Source: DAOTTI01 sp034437795
GTDB lineage: Bacteria > Chloroflexota > UBA11872 > UBA12225
Assembly (NCBI GenBank): GCA_034437795.1
Contig: DAOTTI010000187.1
Span: 1-23,282, forward strand
Direction: 5' to 3'
DNA: 23,282 nucleotides
Within the stretch, counting starts at the first letter, position 1. Each line of letters starts with the position of its first letter. This document shows positions 13,928 through 22,246 of this stretch, piece after piece. The notes beneath the pieces were generated by a model. The model saw only the letters and a list, made by a program, of their open reading frames with translations. It did not search any database and was not told the origin of the DNA. The translations under genes were made by a program, and so were the position numbers.

Positions 13928-15036
13928 AGCCGCCTCAGGAACGGCGGGATGTCCAGCGGATCGGCGTCGTCGGGGAGGGTGATGGCCTCACCGTCCACCG
14001 CCGGCGTGGCCCGCTCCTGTGCCGGCGGCGTGCGCGTGGCCGGTGGGGGCTCGGCGCGGGGCGCTCGAGGCTCCTGGGGGCGTGCGGCCGGCGCCCTGGC
14101 CGGCGACGCCGCGCGCGACGGCGCGTCCGGCATGCCGGTGGCGATCAGCGTCACCCGTAGCTCCGCCTCGGGGCGGGGATGGACGACCGCCCCCACGATG
14201 ATGTTGGCGTCCGGCGCCGCGTTCTCCGTGACGTAGGCTACCACCTCGTTCATCTCGTGCAGCGTCAGGTCCGGGCCGCCGGTGACGTTGATCAGGATGC
14301 CAGACGCCCCTGCGATGGAGTGGTCGAGCAGCGGGCTAGCCACGACAGCCTGCGCCGCCTTGAGGGCGCGGCTCTCGCCACTCCCCTCGCCGATGGCCAT
14401 GAGCGCGTTCCCCGCGTTCTGCATCACCGCCCGCACGTCGGCGAAGTCGAGGTTGATCAGCCCCGTCACCGTCACCAGGTCGGCGATCCCCTGCACCCCG
14501 TGGCGCAGCATGTCGTCCGCGCGCCGGAAGGCCTCCACCACGCTCATGCTGCGGTCGGCGATGCCCAGCAGTCGGTCATTGGGGATGACGATGAGGGCGT
14601 CCACGGCCTCGCGGAGCTTGGCGATCCCCTCCTCCGCCACCCGCCGGCGGCGCAGCCCCTCAAAGCTGAAGGGCAAGGTCACCACCCCGACGGTCAGGGC
14701 GCCGTGCGCGCGGGCGGCCCTGGCCACCACCGGAGCGGCCCCGGTGCCCGTGCCGCCGCCCATCCCCGCCGTGATGAAGACCATGTCCGCCCCGCCGACG
14801 GCCTCCTCGATGGCCTCGATGCTCTCTTCGGCGGCCCGCAGGCCCACCGCCGGATCGCCGCCGGCGCCCAGCCGGCGCCCGCTCGGGCCGCTGAGGCGGA
14901 TCCGGTTGCGCGCCTGCGACTGCTCCAGCACCTGCGGGTCCGTGTTCATGACGATGAACTCGACGCCGCTGACCCCAGCCTCGATCATGCGGTTGACGGC
15001 ATTCCCGCCGCCCCCGCCCACGCCGACGATCCGCAC
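13921..15036 (-). CDS. ftsZ: Cell division protein FtsZ (start uncertain)
   Basis: From GTG 15036 the protein has 371 residues. Seen: the nucleotide-binding G-box GVGGGGGNAVNRMI near residue 5, the tubulin signature GMGGGTGTGAAPVV (91-104), the catalytic T7 loop NLDFADVRAVMQNA (196-209), a Pro/Ala/Arg-rich linker (about 303-357) and the C-terminal partner-binding peptide DPLDIPPFLRRLR. It polymerises with GTP to form the division ring. GTG 15036 has only GAGG ten bases upstream and would start right at the first strand. The frame continues upstream through EPRGFTDVRIVGVG-type FtsZ sequence for 25 more codons to an in-frame TAG (15115-15117), beyond which an open frame in the same phase reaches GTG 15363 with a strong ribosome binding site. 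The true N-terminus may therefore be disrupted (see the neighbouring entry). Directly downstream of parA. Confidence 0.9.
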   Translation of the reverse strand: MRIVGVGGGGGNAVNRMIEAGVSGVEFIVMNTDPQVLEQSQARNRIRLSGPSGRRLGAGGDPAVGLRAAEESIEAIEEAVGGADMVFITAGMGGGTGTGAAPVVARAARAHGALTVGVVTLPFSFEGLRRRRVAEEGIAKLREAVDALIVIPNDRLLGIADRSMSVVEAFRRADDMLRHGVQGIADLVTVTGLINLDFADVRAVMQNAGNALMAIGEGSGESRALKAAQAVVASPLLDHSIAGASGILINVTGGPDLTLHEMNEVVAYVTENAAPDANIIVGAVVHPRPEAELRVTLIATGMPDAPSRAASPARAPAARPQEPRAPRAEPPPATRTPPAQERATPAVDGEAITLPDDADPLDIPPFLRRLR

Positions 15037-15114
15037 GTCGGTGAAGCCTCGCGGCTCGGCATGGGGCGCGGCCTCCTGGAGCGCCCGCCGCGCGGGGGAG
15101 GCCGGCGGGTCCAG

Positions 15115-15363
15115 CTACGCCGGCGGCGTGGGCGCGATGGGCCGAGGCAGCTGCCCCCCGCCGACGATCCTGGGAATGACCGAGGACGGGCGCTGCGTCT
15201 CGCCCAGGCGGTCGGGATTGAACCCGCCCCGTTCCTTGCGGGGGGTGGAGCCGGCCGGCAGGTCATCGCGCGCCCCGTTCGCGGGGGCGTCGTCGAACCG
15301 GCGAAAGCCGGGGCCGGATGGGCCGGATGGGCCGGATGGGCTGGATGGAGGGAAGTTAGACAC
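15115..15363 (-). CDS. 82-residue frame in phase with ftsZ, likely its N-terminal extension cut by an amber codon
   Basis: GTG 15363 overlaps the end of parA by 8 bases and has AGAGGTGG six bases upstream, the best ribosome binding site near ftsZ. The 82-residue product starts MSNFPPSSPSGPSGPSGPGF, is rich in Pro, Gly and Arg and has no recognisable domain. It ends at TAG 15115-15117, in exactly the frame of FtsZ, and the following 26 codons lead into the FtsZ GTPase domain without another stop. Either this is a separate small protein, or the N-terminal tail of FtsZ interrupted by a nonsense change or a sequencing error. If the TAG were sense, FtsZ would have about 480 residues from this start. 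Confidence 0.5.
   Translation of the reverse strand: MSNFPPSSPSGPSGPSGPGFRRFDDAPANGARDDLPAGSTPRKERGGFNPDRLGETQRPSSVIPRIVGGGQLPRPIAPTPPA
15313..15348. repeat. Four tandem 9-bp repeats
   Basis: GCCGGATGG occurs three times, followed by GCTGGATGG. In the frame of the 82-residue product (minus strand) it encodes a Ser-Gly-Pro-type repeat. Such perfect short tandem repeats can change copy number without shifting the frame. Confidence 0.85.
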
Positions 15364-16117
15364 GGGCTACCACCTCTTCTGCCAGGCTGCGGTAGGTGCC
15401 GACGGCCCGCCCCGCGCCGGCGTAGGAGAAGATGGACACGCCGACGGACGCCGCCTCCAGGATCTTGCTGTTGGCCGCGATCTCCGTCTGAAAGACGACC
15501 TCTCCCCAGTGCTCGCGCAGGTATTGCGAGACGGTTCGCTCCTCTTTCAGGCGCCGGTCGTACTTGGAGAGGACGATCCCCAGCACCTCCAGGCGCGGGT
15601 TGAGGTAGAGGATCTCGTCGATACTCTCCTGAAGCATCTGCAAGCCTTGCAGCGAGAAGAAGCGGGCCTCAGTTGGGATGATCACGCGGTGCGCCGCCAC
15701 CAGGGCGTTGATCGTGAGCAGGCCCAGCGACGGCGGCGTGTCGATGAGCACGAACTCGTAGCGGTCGGCCACAGGGCCTAGCTGGTCGCGCAGGCGCAGC
15801 TCGCGGCCCAGCTTGTTCATCAGCGCCGCCTCCGCCGTGGCCAGCGCCAGCGACGCCGGCACCAGGTCCAGGCGCGCGCCCCCTGGCTCCTGGACGCCCA
15901 GGATCGGGAGCGGGATCTTCCGGTCAAGCAGCGACTCCGCCACCGTCGGCCCTTCGTGCGCCGACTGGCCGAAGGCAGCCGTGAGGTTGCCCTGCGGGTC
16001 CATGTCGACCAGCAGCACCCGTCTGCCCTGGATGGCGAGCGAGGCTCCGAGATTGGCCGTCGTCGTCGTCTTTCCGACGCCACCCTTCTGGTTGGCAATG
16101 GCAATGATCACGCCCAT
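15356..16117 (-). CDS. parA: ParA/Soj-type partition ATPase
   Basis: From ATG 16117 the protein has 253 residues. It starts MGVIIAIANQKGGVGKTTTT with the deviant Walker A motif (KGGVGKTT), then VLLVDMDPQGNLT (A' motif), FVLIDTPPSLGLLTINAL (Walker B) and PTEARFFSLQGL, as in chromosomal Soj/ParA proteins. It is a DNA-bound ATPase for chromosome or plasmid segregation or protein positioning. No parB is next to it; instead ftsZ follows, overlapping its frame. An alternative GTG start at 16123 has AGGA six bases upstream. The frame stays open to 16279 but that part reads as Arg/Ala-rich non-protein and includes the likely promoter. Confidence 0.93.
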   Translation of the reverse strand: MGVIIAIANQKGGVGKTTTTANLGASLAIQGRRVLLVDMDPQGNLTAAFGQSAHEGPTVAESLLDRKIPLPILGVQEPGGARLDLVPASLALATAEAALMNKLGRELRLRDQLGPVADRYEFVLIDTPPSLGLLTINALVAAHRVIIPTEARFFSLQGLQMLQESIDEILYLNPRLEVLGIVLSKYDRRLKEERTVSQYLREHWGEVVFQTEIAANSKILEAASVGVSIFSYAGAGRAVGTYRSLAEEVVARV

Positions 16118-16202
16118 GTCCACGCAGAATCCTACCCGCCTACCGGCGGCGCGAACGCGTCTCGTTCTGGCCAGGACCGCGGCCGAAGCCCTGCGGCGAG
16201 CG

Positions 16203-16231
16203 AGTCTAGCACGTGCCGGCAGGGATTTGAA
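16203..16231 (-). promoter_or_regulatory. Likely promoter of parA-ftsZ
   Basis: On the minus strand TTCAAA (16231-16226) and TAGACT (16208-16203) are separated by exactly 17 bases, each 4 of 6 to the sigma70 consensus. The start point would be near 16196, giving an ~80-base leader before the parA ATG. This lies in the 192-base gap after the DUF1015 gene. Confidence 0.5.
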
Positions 16232-16309
16232 GCGGAAAAGCGCTCTGCCCGGCGCATCGCTTCCCCCAATCACCGCCATCGTCTGCCACGGCCGCCGCGG
16301 CCTGGCCCG

Positions 16310-17704
16310 TCACGGCCGCTGGCGCACGCCATCCAGCGGGTGCATCACCAGCCCCGTGGCCGGCTTGGGATGGAAATACGTGGACTTCGGCGGCATGCGG
16401 TCGCCGGCGGCGGCGACGGCACACACCTGCGCCATCGGCGTGGCGTTCAGGAGGTAGGCCTGCACCGCCTCCCCCTCGCGGACGGCGGCCACCGCCTCCC
16501 TAAAATCGGCGGTATAGGCCAGCCGGTCCGCCGCCCCGTGGCCGGGGGCGCTGGCGTGGGCCGCCTCCCCTTCGGCGCGGATCCCCAGCACGTCCCGCAG
16601 GACCAGCGTGTCGAAGACCGCCACGTCCAGCGATCGCCAGGCTGCCGACCGGTCCCGGGGCAGGCGAGCCTCCCACCGGCAGTCCTCGCGCAGCCGGAGC
16701 AGCCAGGCCCCCTCGCGCTCCAGCAGGCCGAAGACGTGGGCCGGCGCGCCGGCCTCGGCCCGCTCGCGCGCCGCGTCAGCCAGCGCTCGTTCCAGGAAGG
16801 CAGCCGTCGCGGCGTCGTCTCCCGCGGGAAGCTGCAGCCGGCTGAGCGTGAACCAGCGCGCCAACGCCGCCCGCACCTCCGCTGGCGGACGGTCGAGGGC
16901 ACGGACCAGCCGGTGCGTCGGCAGCAGGAGCATGCCGGGGTCGTCGAGGGCGACCAGCATCATCAGCGCGAACTCGTACCCCGCGTCCGGATCCGGGCGC
17001 CCGCCGGCCGCCGCCACCCGCCGGCGCTGCTCATCACGGTAGATCTGGGCCGTCTGATAGCGGTGATGCCCGTCGGCAATGAAGAGCTGCTTGGGGGCCA
17101 GCGCCTCCACCAGGGCCCGCAGCAGCCCCGGCTCCGGCACCACCCACAGGATGTGGCGCTGGCCGTCCGCTTCCGCCACGGCCACCGGCTCGTGCGCCCA
17201 GGCCCGCTCCAGCAGGGCGCCTACCTCCCCTTGGGGGTCATCATAGACCAGCCACAGGGGGCTCACGTTCATGTTGGTCGCCCGCAGCAGGGCCAGGCGC
17301 GACTGGATCGGGCCGGCGCGGGTATCCTCGTGGGGGAGCACCACCTGCTCCTCGCGGTCGTGCAGGCGCCCGGCCACCAGCAGGCTGCGGCGCGCCAGGG
17401 GCCGCGCGGCATGGGTGAACTCATGTGCGTACAGATAGATCGCCGGCCTGTCGTCACGGATCAGCACGCCTTCCTGCTGCCAGGCGCGCAGCGTCTCCGC
17501 GGCGCCCTTGTACCAGTTATCCGGCGCTGCGGGGTCCGGCGAGCCCAGGCCCAGCTCCAGCCGGATCACGTTATGCGGATCGCGCTCGTGGTACGCCCGC
17601 TGCGCCGCCGGCGAGATGACGTCGAATGGGGGGCAGATCACGGCGCCGGGATCGACGCGCCGCGGATCGAAGCGAAGGCCACAGAACGGCCGGATGTCGG
17701 CCAT
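16310..17704 (-). CDS. DUF1015 family protein
   Basis: This 464-residue protein begins MADIRPFCGLRFDPRRVDPG followed by VICPPFDVISPAAQRAYHERDPHNVIRLELG, the typical DUF1015 opening. Other family segments are AIYLYAHEFTHA, GLLRALVEALAPKQLFIADGHHRYQTAQIYRDE, FALMMLVALDDPGMLLLPTHRLV and, at the end, MPPKSTYFHPKPATGLVMHPLDG. The HHRYQTA and KSTYF.PK segments are the most conserved. Function is not established; no signal peptide or membrane segment is seen. AGGAG lies about ten bases before the ATG. It is on the same strand as parA but separated by 192 bases with a promoter, and divergent from the methyltransferase gene. Confidence 0.9.
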   Translation of the reverse strand: MADIRPFCGLRFDPRRVDPGAVICPPFDVISPAAQRAYHERDPHNVIRLELGLGSPDPAAPDNWYKGAAETLRAWQQEGVLIRDDRPAIYLYAHEFTHAARPLARRSLLVAGRLHDREEQVVLPHEDTRAGPIQSRLALLRATNMNVSPLWLVYDDPQGEVGALLERAWAHEPVAVAEADGQRHILWVVPEPGLLRALVEALAPKQLFIADGHHRYQTAQIYRDEQRRRVAAAGGRPDPDAGYEFALMMLVALDDPGMLLLPTHRLVRALDRPPAEVRAALARWFTLSRLQLPAGDDAATAAFLERALADAARERAEAGAPAHVFGLLEREGAWLLRLREDCRWEARLPRDRSAAWRSLDVAVFDTLVLRDVLGIRAEGEAAHASAPGHGAADRLAYTADFREAVAAVREGEAVQAYLLNATPMAQVCAVAAAGDRMPPKSTYFHPKPATGLVMHPLDGVRQRP

Positions 17705-17760
17705 GAGACGGTACTCCTGTCAGGGGTCCGGCACCGCGACGGTGAGGCGTGGAGCGAGCC

Positions 17761-18606
17761 ATGGTGCTGAAGACGGTGCGGCTGGCCAGGCGGCCGTGGC
17801 GAGTCTACCAGAGCGGGGACGCCGGCCCGCCCGAAGACTGGGGCGCCATCGCCAGGATCTATGACCTGGAGCACCCGGCCTGCCGCGGCGCGGAGCTGGC
17901 CTTCTGGCACCAGATGGCCACCGAGACCGGCGGCCCGGTGCTCGAGCTGGCGGCCGGCAGCGGGCGCATCGCCATCGCCCTGGCCCGCAAGGGACACCAC
18001 GTCACCGGCCTGGAGCTGGCGGCGGGCATGCTGGCCCGCGCCCGCGCGCGGACTGCCCGCCTGCCGCCGGCGGTGGCGGGCCGCCTGCAATGGGTGCAGG
18101 GGGACATGGCGCGCTTCACCATCCCCTGGGCGCAGTTCCGGCTGGTCTTCGTGGCCTATAACTCCTTCTGGCTGCTGACCGATCTGCGCGCCCAGCGGCG
18201 CTGCCTGGACTGCGTGCGGCGCCATCTGGCCCCCGGTGGCCGGCTGGTCCTGGACGTCTTTCCCCCCAACGACGACGACTACCAGGACGAGCGCGGCATC
18301 ATCCAACTGGTGGCGGCCCCCTGGCGAGGCCGCCACCTGGTGCGGGTCAAGGACTATACCTACAACCCGCGCCGCCAGCTGGCCATCTCCGACGTGCGCT
18401 ACTACACCGCCGGCCCGCAGGCCGGCCAGCCGGGGAGACTGCTGGCCACCTTCCGCTACTGCCTGCGCCTGGCCACGCCCCAGGAAATGCAGGCCCTCCT
18501 GGAGCAGGCCGGGTACCGCATCGAGGCCACCTACGGTACCTACCGGCGAGACCCGCTGGCACCCGACACGCCACGCGCCATCTTCGTGGCCGGCGTCGGG
18601 CCTTGA
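17761..18606 (+). CDS. Class I SAM-dependent methyltransferase
   Basis: From ATG 17761 the protein has 281 residues. The Rossmann SAM-binding motif I is VLELAAGSGRIAIALARKGH, with post-I GLELAAGMLARAR, motif II around QGDMARF and FRLVFVAYNSFWLLT, and motif III in LAPGGRLVLDVFPPN. This is the layout of small-molecule methyltransferases of the Methyltransf_25/11 type; the substrate cannot be named. GGAG lies six bases before ATG 17761. A GTG at 17749 in frame would add four residues but lacks a properly spaced site. Single gene, divergent from DUF1015 (56-base gap) and convergent with the kinase gene. Confidence 0.88.
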   Translation: MVLKTVRLARRPWRVYQSGDAGPPEDWGAIARIYDLEHPACRGAELAFWHQMATETGGPVLELAAGSGRIAIALARKGHHVTGLELAAGMLARARARTARLPPAVAGRLQWVQGDMARFTIPWAQFRLVFVAYNSFWLLTDLRAQRRCLDCVRRHLAPGGRLVLDVFPPNDDDYQDERGIIQLVAAPWRGRHLVRVKDYTYNPRRQLAISDVRYYTAGPQAGQPGRLLATFRYCLRLATPQEMQALLEQAGYRIEATYGTYRRDPLAPDTPRAIFVAGVGP

Positions 18607-18637
18607 GCCTTGAGCTTGGTCCCTGGTCAGTCTTGCT

Positions 18638-20008
18638 CTACGAATGCGAGCCGGCGACCGCTGGGCCGGGGGCCAGGCCGGCCGGCGGCTGGGGCCGGTC
18701 GGCCGCATCCTGGCGCAGCCGTGGCAGGGAGACGTAGAAGGTGCTGCCGCGCCCGGGCTGGCTCTCCACCCAGATCTGGCCACCGTGGCGGGTCACGATC
18801 TCGCGGCTGATGTACAGCCCGAGCCCCATGCCAGACGCCTGGTGCGCACCGCTCTCCCGCGACCGGTAGAAGAGCGTGAAGACCTTGTCCAGCTCCTCGG
18901 GAGAGATGCCCACCCCCTGGTCCCGCACGCTGAGCTGCACCTGCTCCCCCTCCGGCCGCACTTCCACGTCAATGGGGCCTCCGGCGGGCGAGTACTTGAT
19001 GGCGTTCCCGATGAGGTTGCTCAGCACCTGCTCCAGGTAGTCGCGGTCGCCCGACACCAGCGCCCCCTCACCGGACGAGGCGTCCAGCCGGATGTGGTGC
19101 TGGCTGGTCGTCAGCTGCATCCGCGCCGCCACGTCGGCCGTCAGCTGGGCAAGGTCCACCGGCGCCAGGCGCAGCTCCAGCTTGCCGGACTCGATGCGCG
19201 AGACGTCCAGCAGCTCGTCCACCAGCCGCGCCAGGTGGAAGGTCTGGCTGGTGATGGTCTCCAGCTGCTGGACCAGCGCCTCCTGCTCTTTGCGCCATTC
19301 GTCCGCGCGGGGCGGGCCGTGGTGCAGGCGCCGGCGGGCGCGGCGCAGGGCCAGCTGCAGGTAGCCGGAGATCGAGGTCAGGGGCGTCTTCAGCTCGTGG
19401 GACGCCATGGAGAGGAACTGTGACTTCAGGCGGTCCAGCTCCTGGAGCTGCTTGACGTGCTCCTGCGCCGCGGCGTGCAGCGCGCTGATCTCGTCGCGGG
19501 CGCGGGCCAGCTCCACCACCCGCTGGCGTAGCTCCTGCGTCGCCTGCTCCACCCGCTCCTGGAGCTGCTGGTTCATGGTGCGGATCGTCTCGTTGGCCGC
19601 TTCCAGCTCCCGCATGCGGGCAGCCAGCAGCTGCGTCAGCTGCCAGCGCTCCACGCCCCGGCGCACCGCGGCCTTGAGCTCCTCCACGTCGCACGGCTTG
19701 ACCAGGTAGTCGTAGGCCCCCTCGCGCAGCGCCTGGATCGCGGAGTCCAGGCTGGCGTAGCCGGTCAGCATGATGCCGGGTGTCTCCGGCGACCGGCGCC
19801 GCAGCTCGGCCAGAATGACCAGCCCGTCCAGGTCGTCCAGGCGCAGGTCAGTCAGGACCAGGTCGAACGAATGGGCGCGCAGCAGCTCGAGCGCCTCCTT
19901 CCCCCGCCGCGCCGTCACCACCTCGTAGCCTTCCATCTCGAGGATGGCCTGCATCGTGACCAGCACGCCTTCCTCGTCGTCGACAAGCAGGATCCTACCG
20001 CTGGCCAT
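18638..20008 (-). CDS. Hybrid response regulator / sensor histidine kinase (REC-HisKA-HATPase)
   Basis: From ATG 20008 the protein has 456 residues. Residues 1-118 are a receiver domain: acidic pocket D10-D11, phospho-acceptor D54 in LVLTDLRLDD, T82 in MLTGYAS and K104 in YLVKPCD. Residues about 120-195 form a long coiled coil. HisKA follows with H204 in FLSMASHELKTPLTSISGYL, then HATPase_c with N box LSNLIGNAIKYSP, VRDQGVGISPEELDKVFTLF and GMGLGLYISREIVTRHGGQ. The last ~25 residues are Pro/Ala-rich. There is no membrane segment. It overlaps the end of the upstream kinase gene by 14 bases, so the two are translated together. The receiver-first order suggests it takes phosphate from another kinase, plausibly that neighbour, and then acts as a kinase itself; that link is inference. 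No DNA-binding output domain is present. Confidence 0.92.
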   Translation of the reverse strand: MASGRILLVDDEEGVLVTMQAILEMEGYEVVTARRGKEALELLRAHSFDLVLTDLRLDDLDGLVILAELRRRSPETPGIMLTGYASLDSAIQALREGAYDYLVKPCDVEELKAAVRRGVERWQLTQLLAARMRELEAANETIRTMNQQLQERVEQATQELRQRVVELARARDEISALHAAAQEHVKQLQELDRLKSQFLSMASHELKTPLTSISGYLQLALRRARRRLHHGPPRADEWRKEQEALVQQLETITSQTFHLARLVDELLDVSRIESGKLELRLAPVDLAQLTADVAARMQLTTSQHHIRLDASSGEGALVSGDRDYLEQVLSNLIGNAIKYSPAGGPIDVEVRPEGEQVQLSVRDQGVGISPEELDKVFTLFYRSRESGAHQASGMGLGLYISREIVTRHGGQIWVESQPGRGSTFYVSLPRLRQDAADRPQPPAGLAPGPAVAGSHS

Positions 20009-22133
20009 CGGCGGGCGGCCCTCCCGTTGGGAGTGAGATGGTGAAGGTGGTCCCCTGGCCCGGCCGGCTGCGGACGCGGATCGTGCCCCCGTGGTTGCGG
20101 ATGATCCCGTAAGAGACCCACAGGCCGAGGCCGGTTCCCTTCTGCTCCGCCTTGGTGGAGAAGAAGGGCTCAAAGATGTGCGGCAGGTGCTCCTCCGGAA
20201 TGCCCACGCCCGTATCCCGAATGGTGATCTGCACCGTGCGCACGTCCGAGACGTCGGCGCCGTCGCCCGCGCGGGCGGCCCGCGTGCAGACGTAGATGGT
20301 CCCGCCCCCGGGCATGGCCTGCTGGGCGTTGAGCAGCAGATTGAGGATCACCTGCTTGAGCTGATCCCGCGATGCCATGACCGGCGGCAGCGGGCCAAAG
20401 TCGTTCTCCACCCGCACCCCGGCCTGGCGCAACGGCCCGCGCAGCAGCAGCTCGGCCTCCTCAATGAGCGCATTGATGCCGGTCGGCTGCATCGTGGTGA
20501 CGGGGCGATAGAAGCCTAGCATGTCCCGCAGGATGCGCGACATACGCTCCGTCTCATTCTGGGCCAGCTGGAGGAAGCGGTAGTTGGGGTCGTGCTCGGG
20601 CGTGCGCTGCACCAGGAGGTAGAGCGCGTTCTTGATCACCTCCAGCGGGTTGTTGATCTCGTGCGCGATCGAGGCCGCCAGCCGGCCGGTGGCCGCCAGC
20701 TTCTCGGATTCGAACAGCGCCTGCTCCACCCGCGCCCGCTCCAGCTCCCGCAGGGGCGCCAGGTCCTGCATCACCGCCACGGTCGCCGCCACCGCGCCCA
20801 CCGCGTCGCGCATCTCCGCAGCGGTCACCCACATGGCCAGCCCCTCCTCAGTCTCGGGATCGACCAGCGCCACCTCCCCGCTCTTGACCGGCCCGGGCTC
20901 GAGGCGGAGCTGGGAGAGGAACGAGGTAAAGCGCGTGTCGTTGCTCAGCGCGATCGCGGCCCGCCGGCTGCGCCCGCCCGACGGGGCGTCGTCCGGCGCC
21001 GGATGGAAGAGGCGGCTGGCCTGCCGGTTCATGCGGATGATCTGGTTATCGTTGTCCACCACGATGATCGGGTTGGGCACGGTCTCCAGGATCAGGTCCA
21101 CCCGGTCCCGCTCCAGCCGGATCTCCTCCTCCTTGGCCTGCAGGCGCGCGGCGTGCTCCTTCAATTGCTCCGCGGCGTGGCGCAGGTCGGTCACGTCGCG
21201 CAGCACGGAGACGGTGCCCCGCATCCCCAGCCGGAAGTGGGTGGCCGGGTAGGAGATCACCTCGAACACCACCTCCGTGCCCTCGATGGGATCGACCAGC
21301 GTCAGCTCGGGGCGGCTGTGCGCCGTCCCCTGGTCGAGCGTCCAGGCCGAGAGCCACGCCGTAAAGAAGAAGTTGTTCATCTCGATGGCGTGACGCTTGC
21401 CTTCACTGTCCTCCGGCGCGGCGCGGAAGAACAGCTCGGCCCGCCGGTTCTGCTTGATGATCCGGTTCTCCGCGTCGGTGACGATCACCGGATCGTCGAC
21501 CGCGTTGAGCATCAGCCACAGCCACTCGTTCTCGATGGCGTAGCGCTCGCTCGAGCTGCGCAGCAGCTCCACGTCGCCGGCGTGCGCCAGGGTGAACCCG
21601 GCCTGGGTGGCAAACGGCATCAGCCACTCGATGTCCTGATCCGTGATCGGCCGGTCTTCCTTGCTGAGCAGGATGACCCCCACAGCCGGCAGCTCGCGCC
21701 CCTGCCAGGAGACGGGCTGGCGGCTCACCGCCACGGCCGGCTCGTGGAGGCCCGGCACTCCACGGCGCAGCGGCACGACGACGAAGGACACCATCCCCAG
21801 TTCTTCGAGCAAGGCGCGGTCCGGTTCGGAGAGCCGCCCGTCGCGATAGATGTCATCGACCCGCTGGGGCATCCCATCCAGCAGCGTCGCTACCAGCGGG
21901 CTCTCGCGGGCAGCCAGCGACACCTCCAGCGACTCGGCGATGGCCTCCGGCACGTTCAGGCCGATCGTCCCCCGTAGCGTCCCGCGCTCCTGGTCGTAGA
22001 GCGCCACCAGCGCCCGCTGGTAGCCAAGCGCGCGCGACAGGCCGTCCAGCATCGGCACCAGGGAATGGCGCAGGTCGGCCGGCTCGCGCTGCGCTGGCGC
22101 GTGCTCGTAGAGGTGCAGCAGATCGCTCGCCAC
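19995..22133 (-). CDS. Soluble sensor histidine kinase (GAF-PAS-PAS-HisKA-HATPase)
   Basis: From GTG 22133 the protein has 712 residues. Residues about 20-190 resemble a GAF domain (ALGYQRALVALYDQERGTLR and VSFVVVPLRRG). A first PAS domain is at about 200-320 (AVDDPVIVTDAENRIIKQNR) and a second at about 345-460 (TVPNPIIVVDNDNQIIRMNR), joined by a coiled coil. HisKA holds H491 in LAASIAHEINNPLEVIKNAL, and HATPase_c shows QVILNLLLNAQQAM, DTGVGIPEEHLPHIFEPFFS and GTGLGLWVSYGIIRNHGG, an NtrB-like catalytic type. No membrane helix is seen, so the sensed signal is cytoplasmic. GGGAGG lies eight bases before GTG 22133; an ATG at 22208 would add 25 residues without a comparable site. It lies 113 bases after gvpA on the same strand. 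Confidence 0.92.
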   Translation of the reverse strand: MASDLLHLYEHAPAQREPADLRHSLVPMLDGLSRALGYQRALVALYDQERGTLRGTIGLNVPEAIAESLEVSLAARESPLVATLLDGMPQRVDDIYRDGRLSEPDRALLEELGMVSFVVVPLRRGVPGLHEPAVAVSRQPVSWQGRELPAVGVILLSKEDRPITDQDIEWLMPFATQAGFTLAHAGDVELLRSSSERYAIENEWLWLMLNAVDDPVIVTDAENRIIKQNRRAELFFRAAPEDSEGKRHAIEMNNFFFTAWLSAWTLDQGTAHSRPELTLVDPIEGTEVVFEVISYPATHFRLGMRGTVSVLRDVTDLRHAAEQLKEHAARLQAKEEEIRLERDRVDLILETVPNPIIVVDNDNQIIRMNRQASRLFHPAPDDAPSGGRSRRAAIALSNDTRFTSFLSQLRLEPGPVKSGEVALVDPETEEGLAMWVTAAEMRDAVGAVAATVAVMQDLAPLRELERARVEQALFESEKLAATGRLAASIAHEINNPLEVIKNALYLLVQRTPEHDPNYRFLQLAQNETERMSRILRDMLGFYRPVTTMQPTGINALIEEAELLLRGPLRQAGVRVENDFGPLPPVMASRDQLKQVILNLLLNAQQAMPGGGTIYVCTRAARAGDGADVSDVRTVQITIRDTGVGIPEEHLPHIFEPFFSTKAEQKGTGLGLWVSYGIIRNHGGTIRVRSRPGQGTTFTISLPTGGPPADGQR

Positions 22134-22246
22134 GAGCGTCACCTCCCTTGCCGTTGCTCCAGTGGCTGAGACCGCTTCACCAGCCCGTCTCCCCAGCATC
22201 GTCCTCATCCGCGCTCGGCCGGCCGCCCAGCCGGTCGCGCACCACC

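Noticed and set aside
14179..15781. Overlapping plus-strand frames of 474 and 499 residues
   Set aside because: Antisense to ftsZ and parA; no recognisable motifs and typical mirrored composition.
15956..17770. A 604-residue plus-strand open frame
   Set aside because: It lies antisense to parA and the DUF1015 gene, both of which match known families; composition is Arg/Gly/Pro/His-rich with no domain. It is a high-GC shadow frame.
20592..21977. Plus-strand frame of 461 residues
   Set aside because: Antisense to the GAF-PAS kinase, whose domains are unambiguous.
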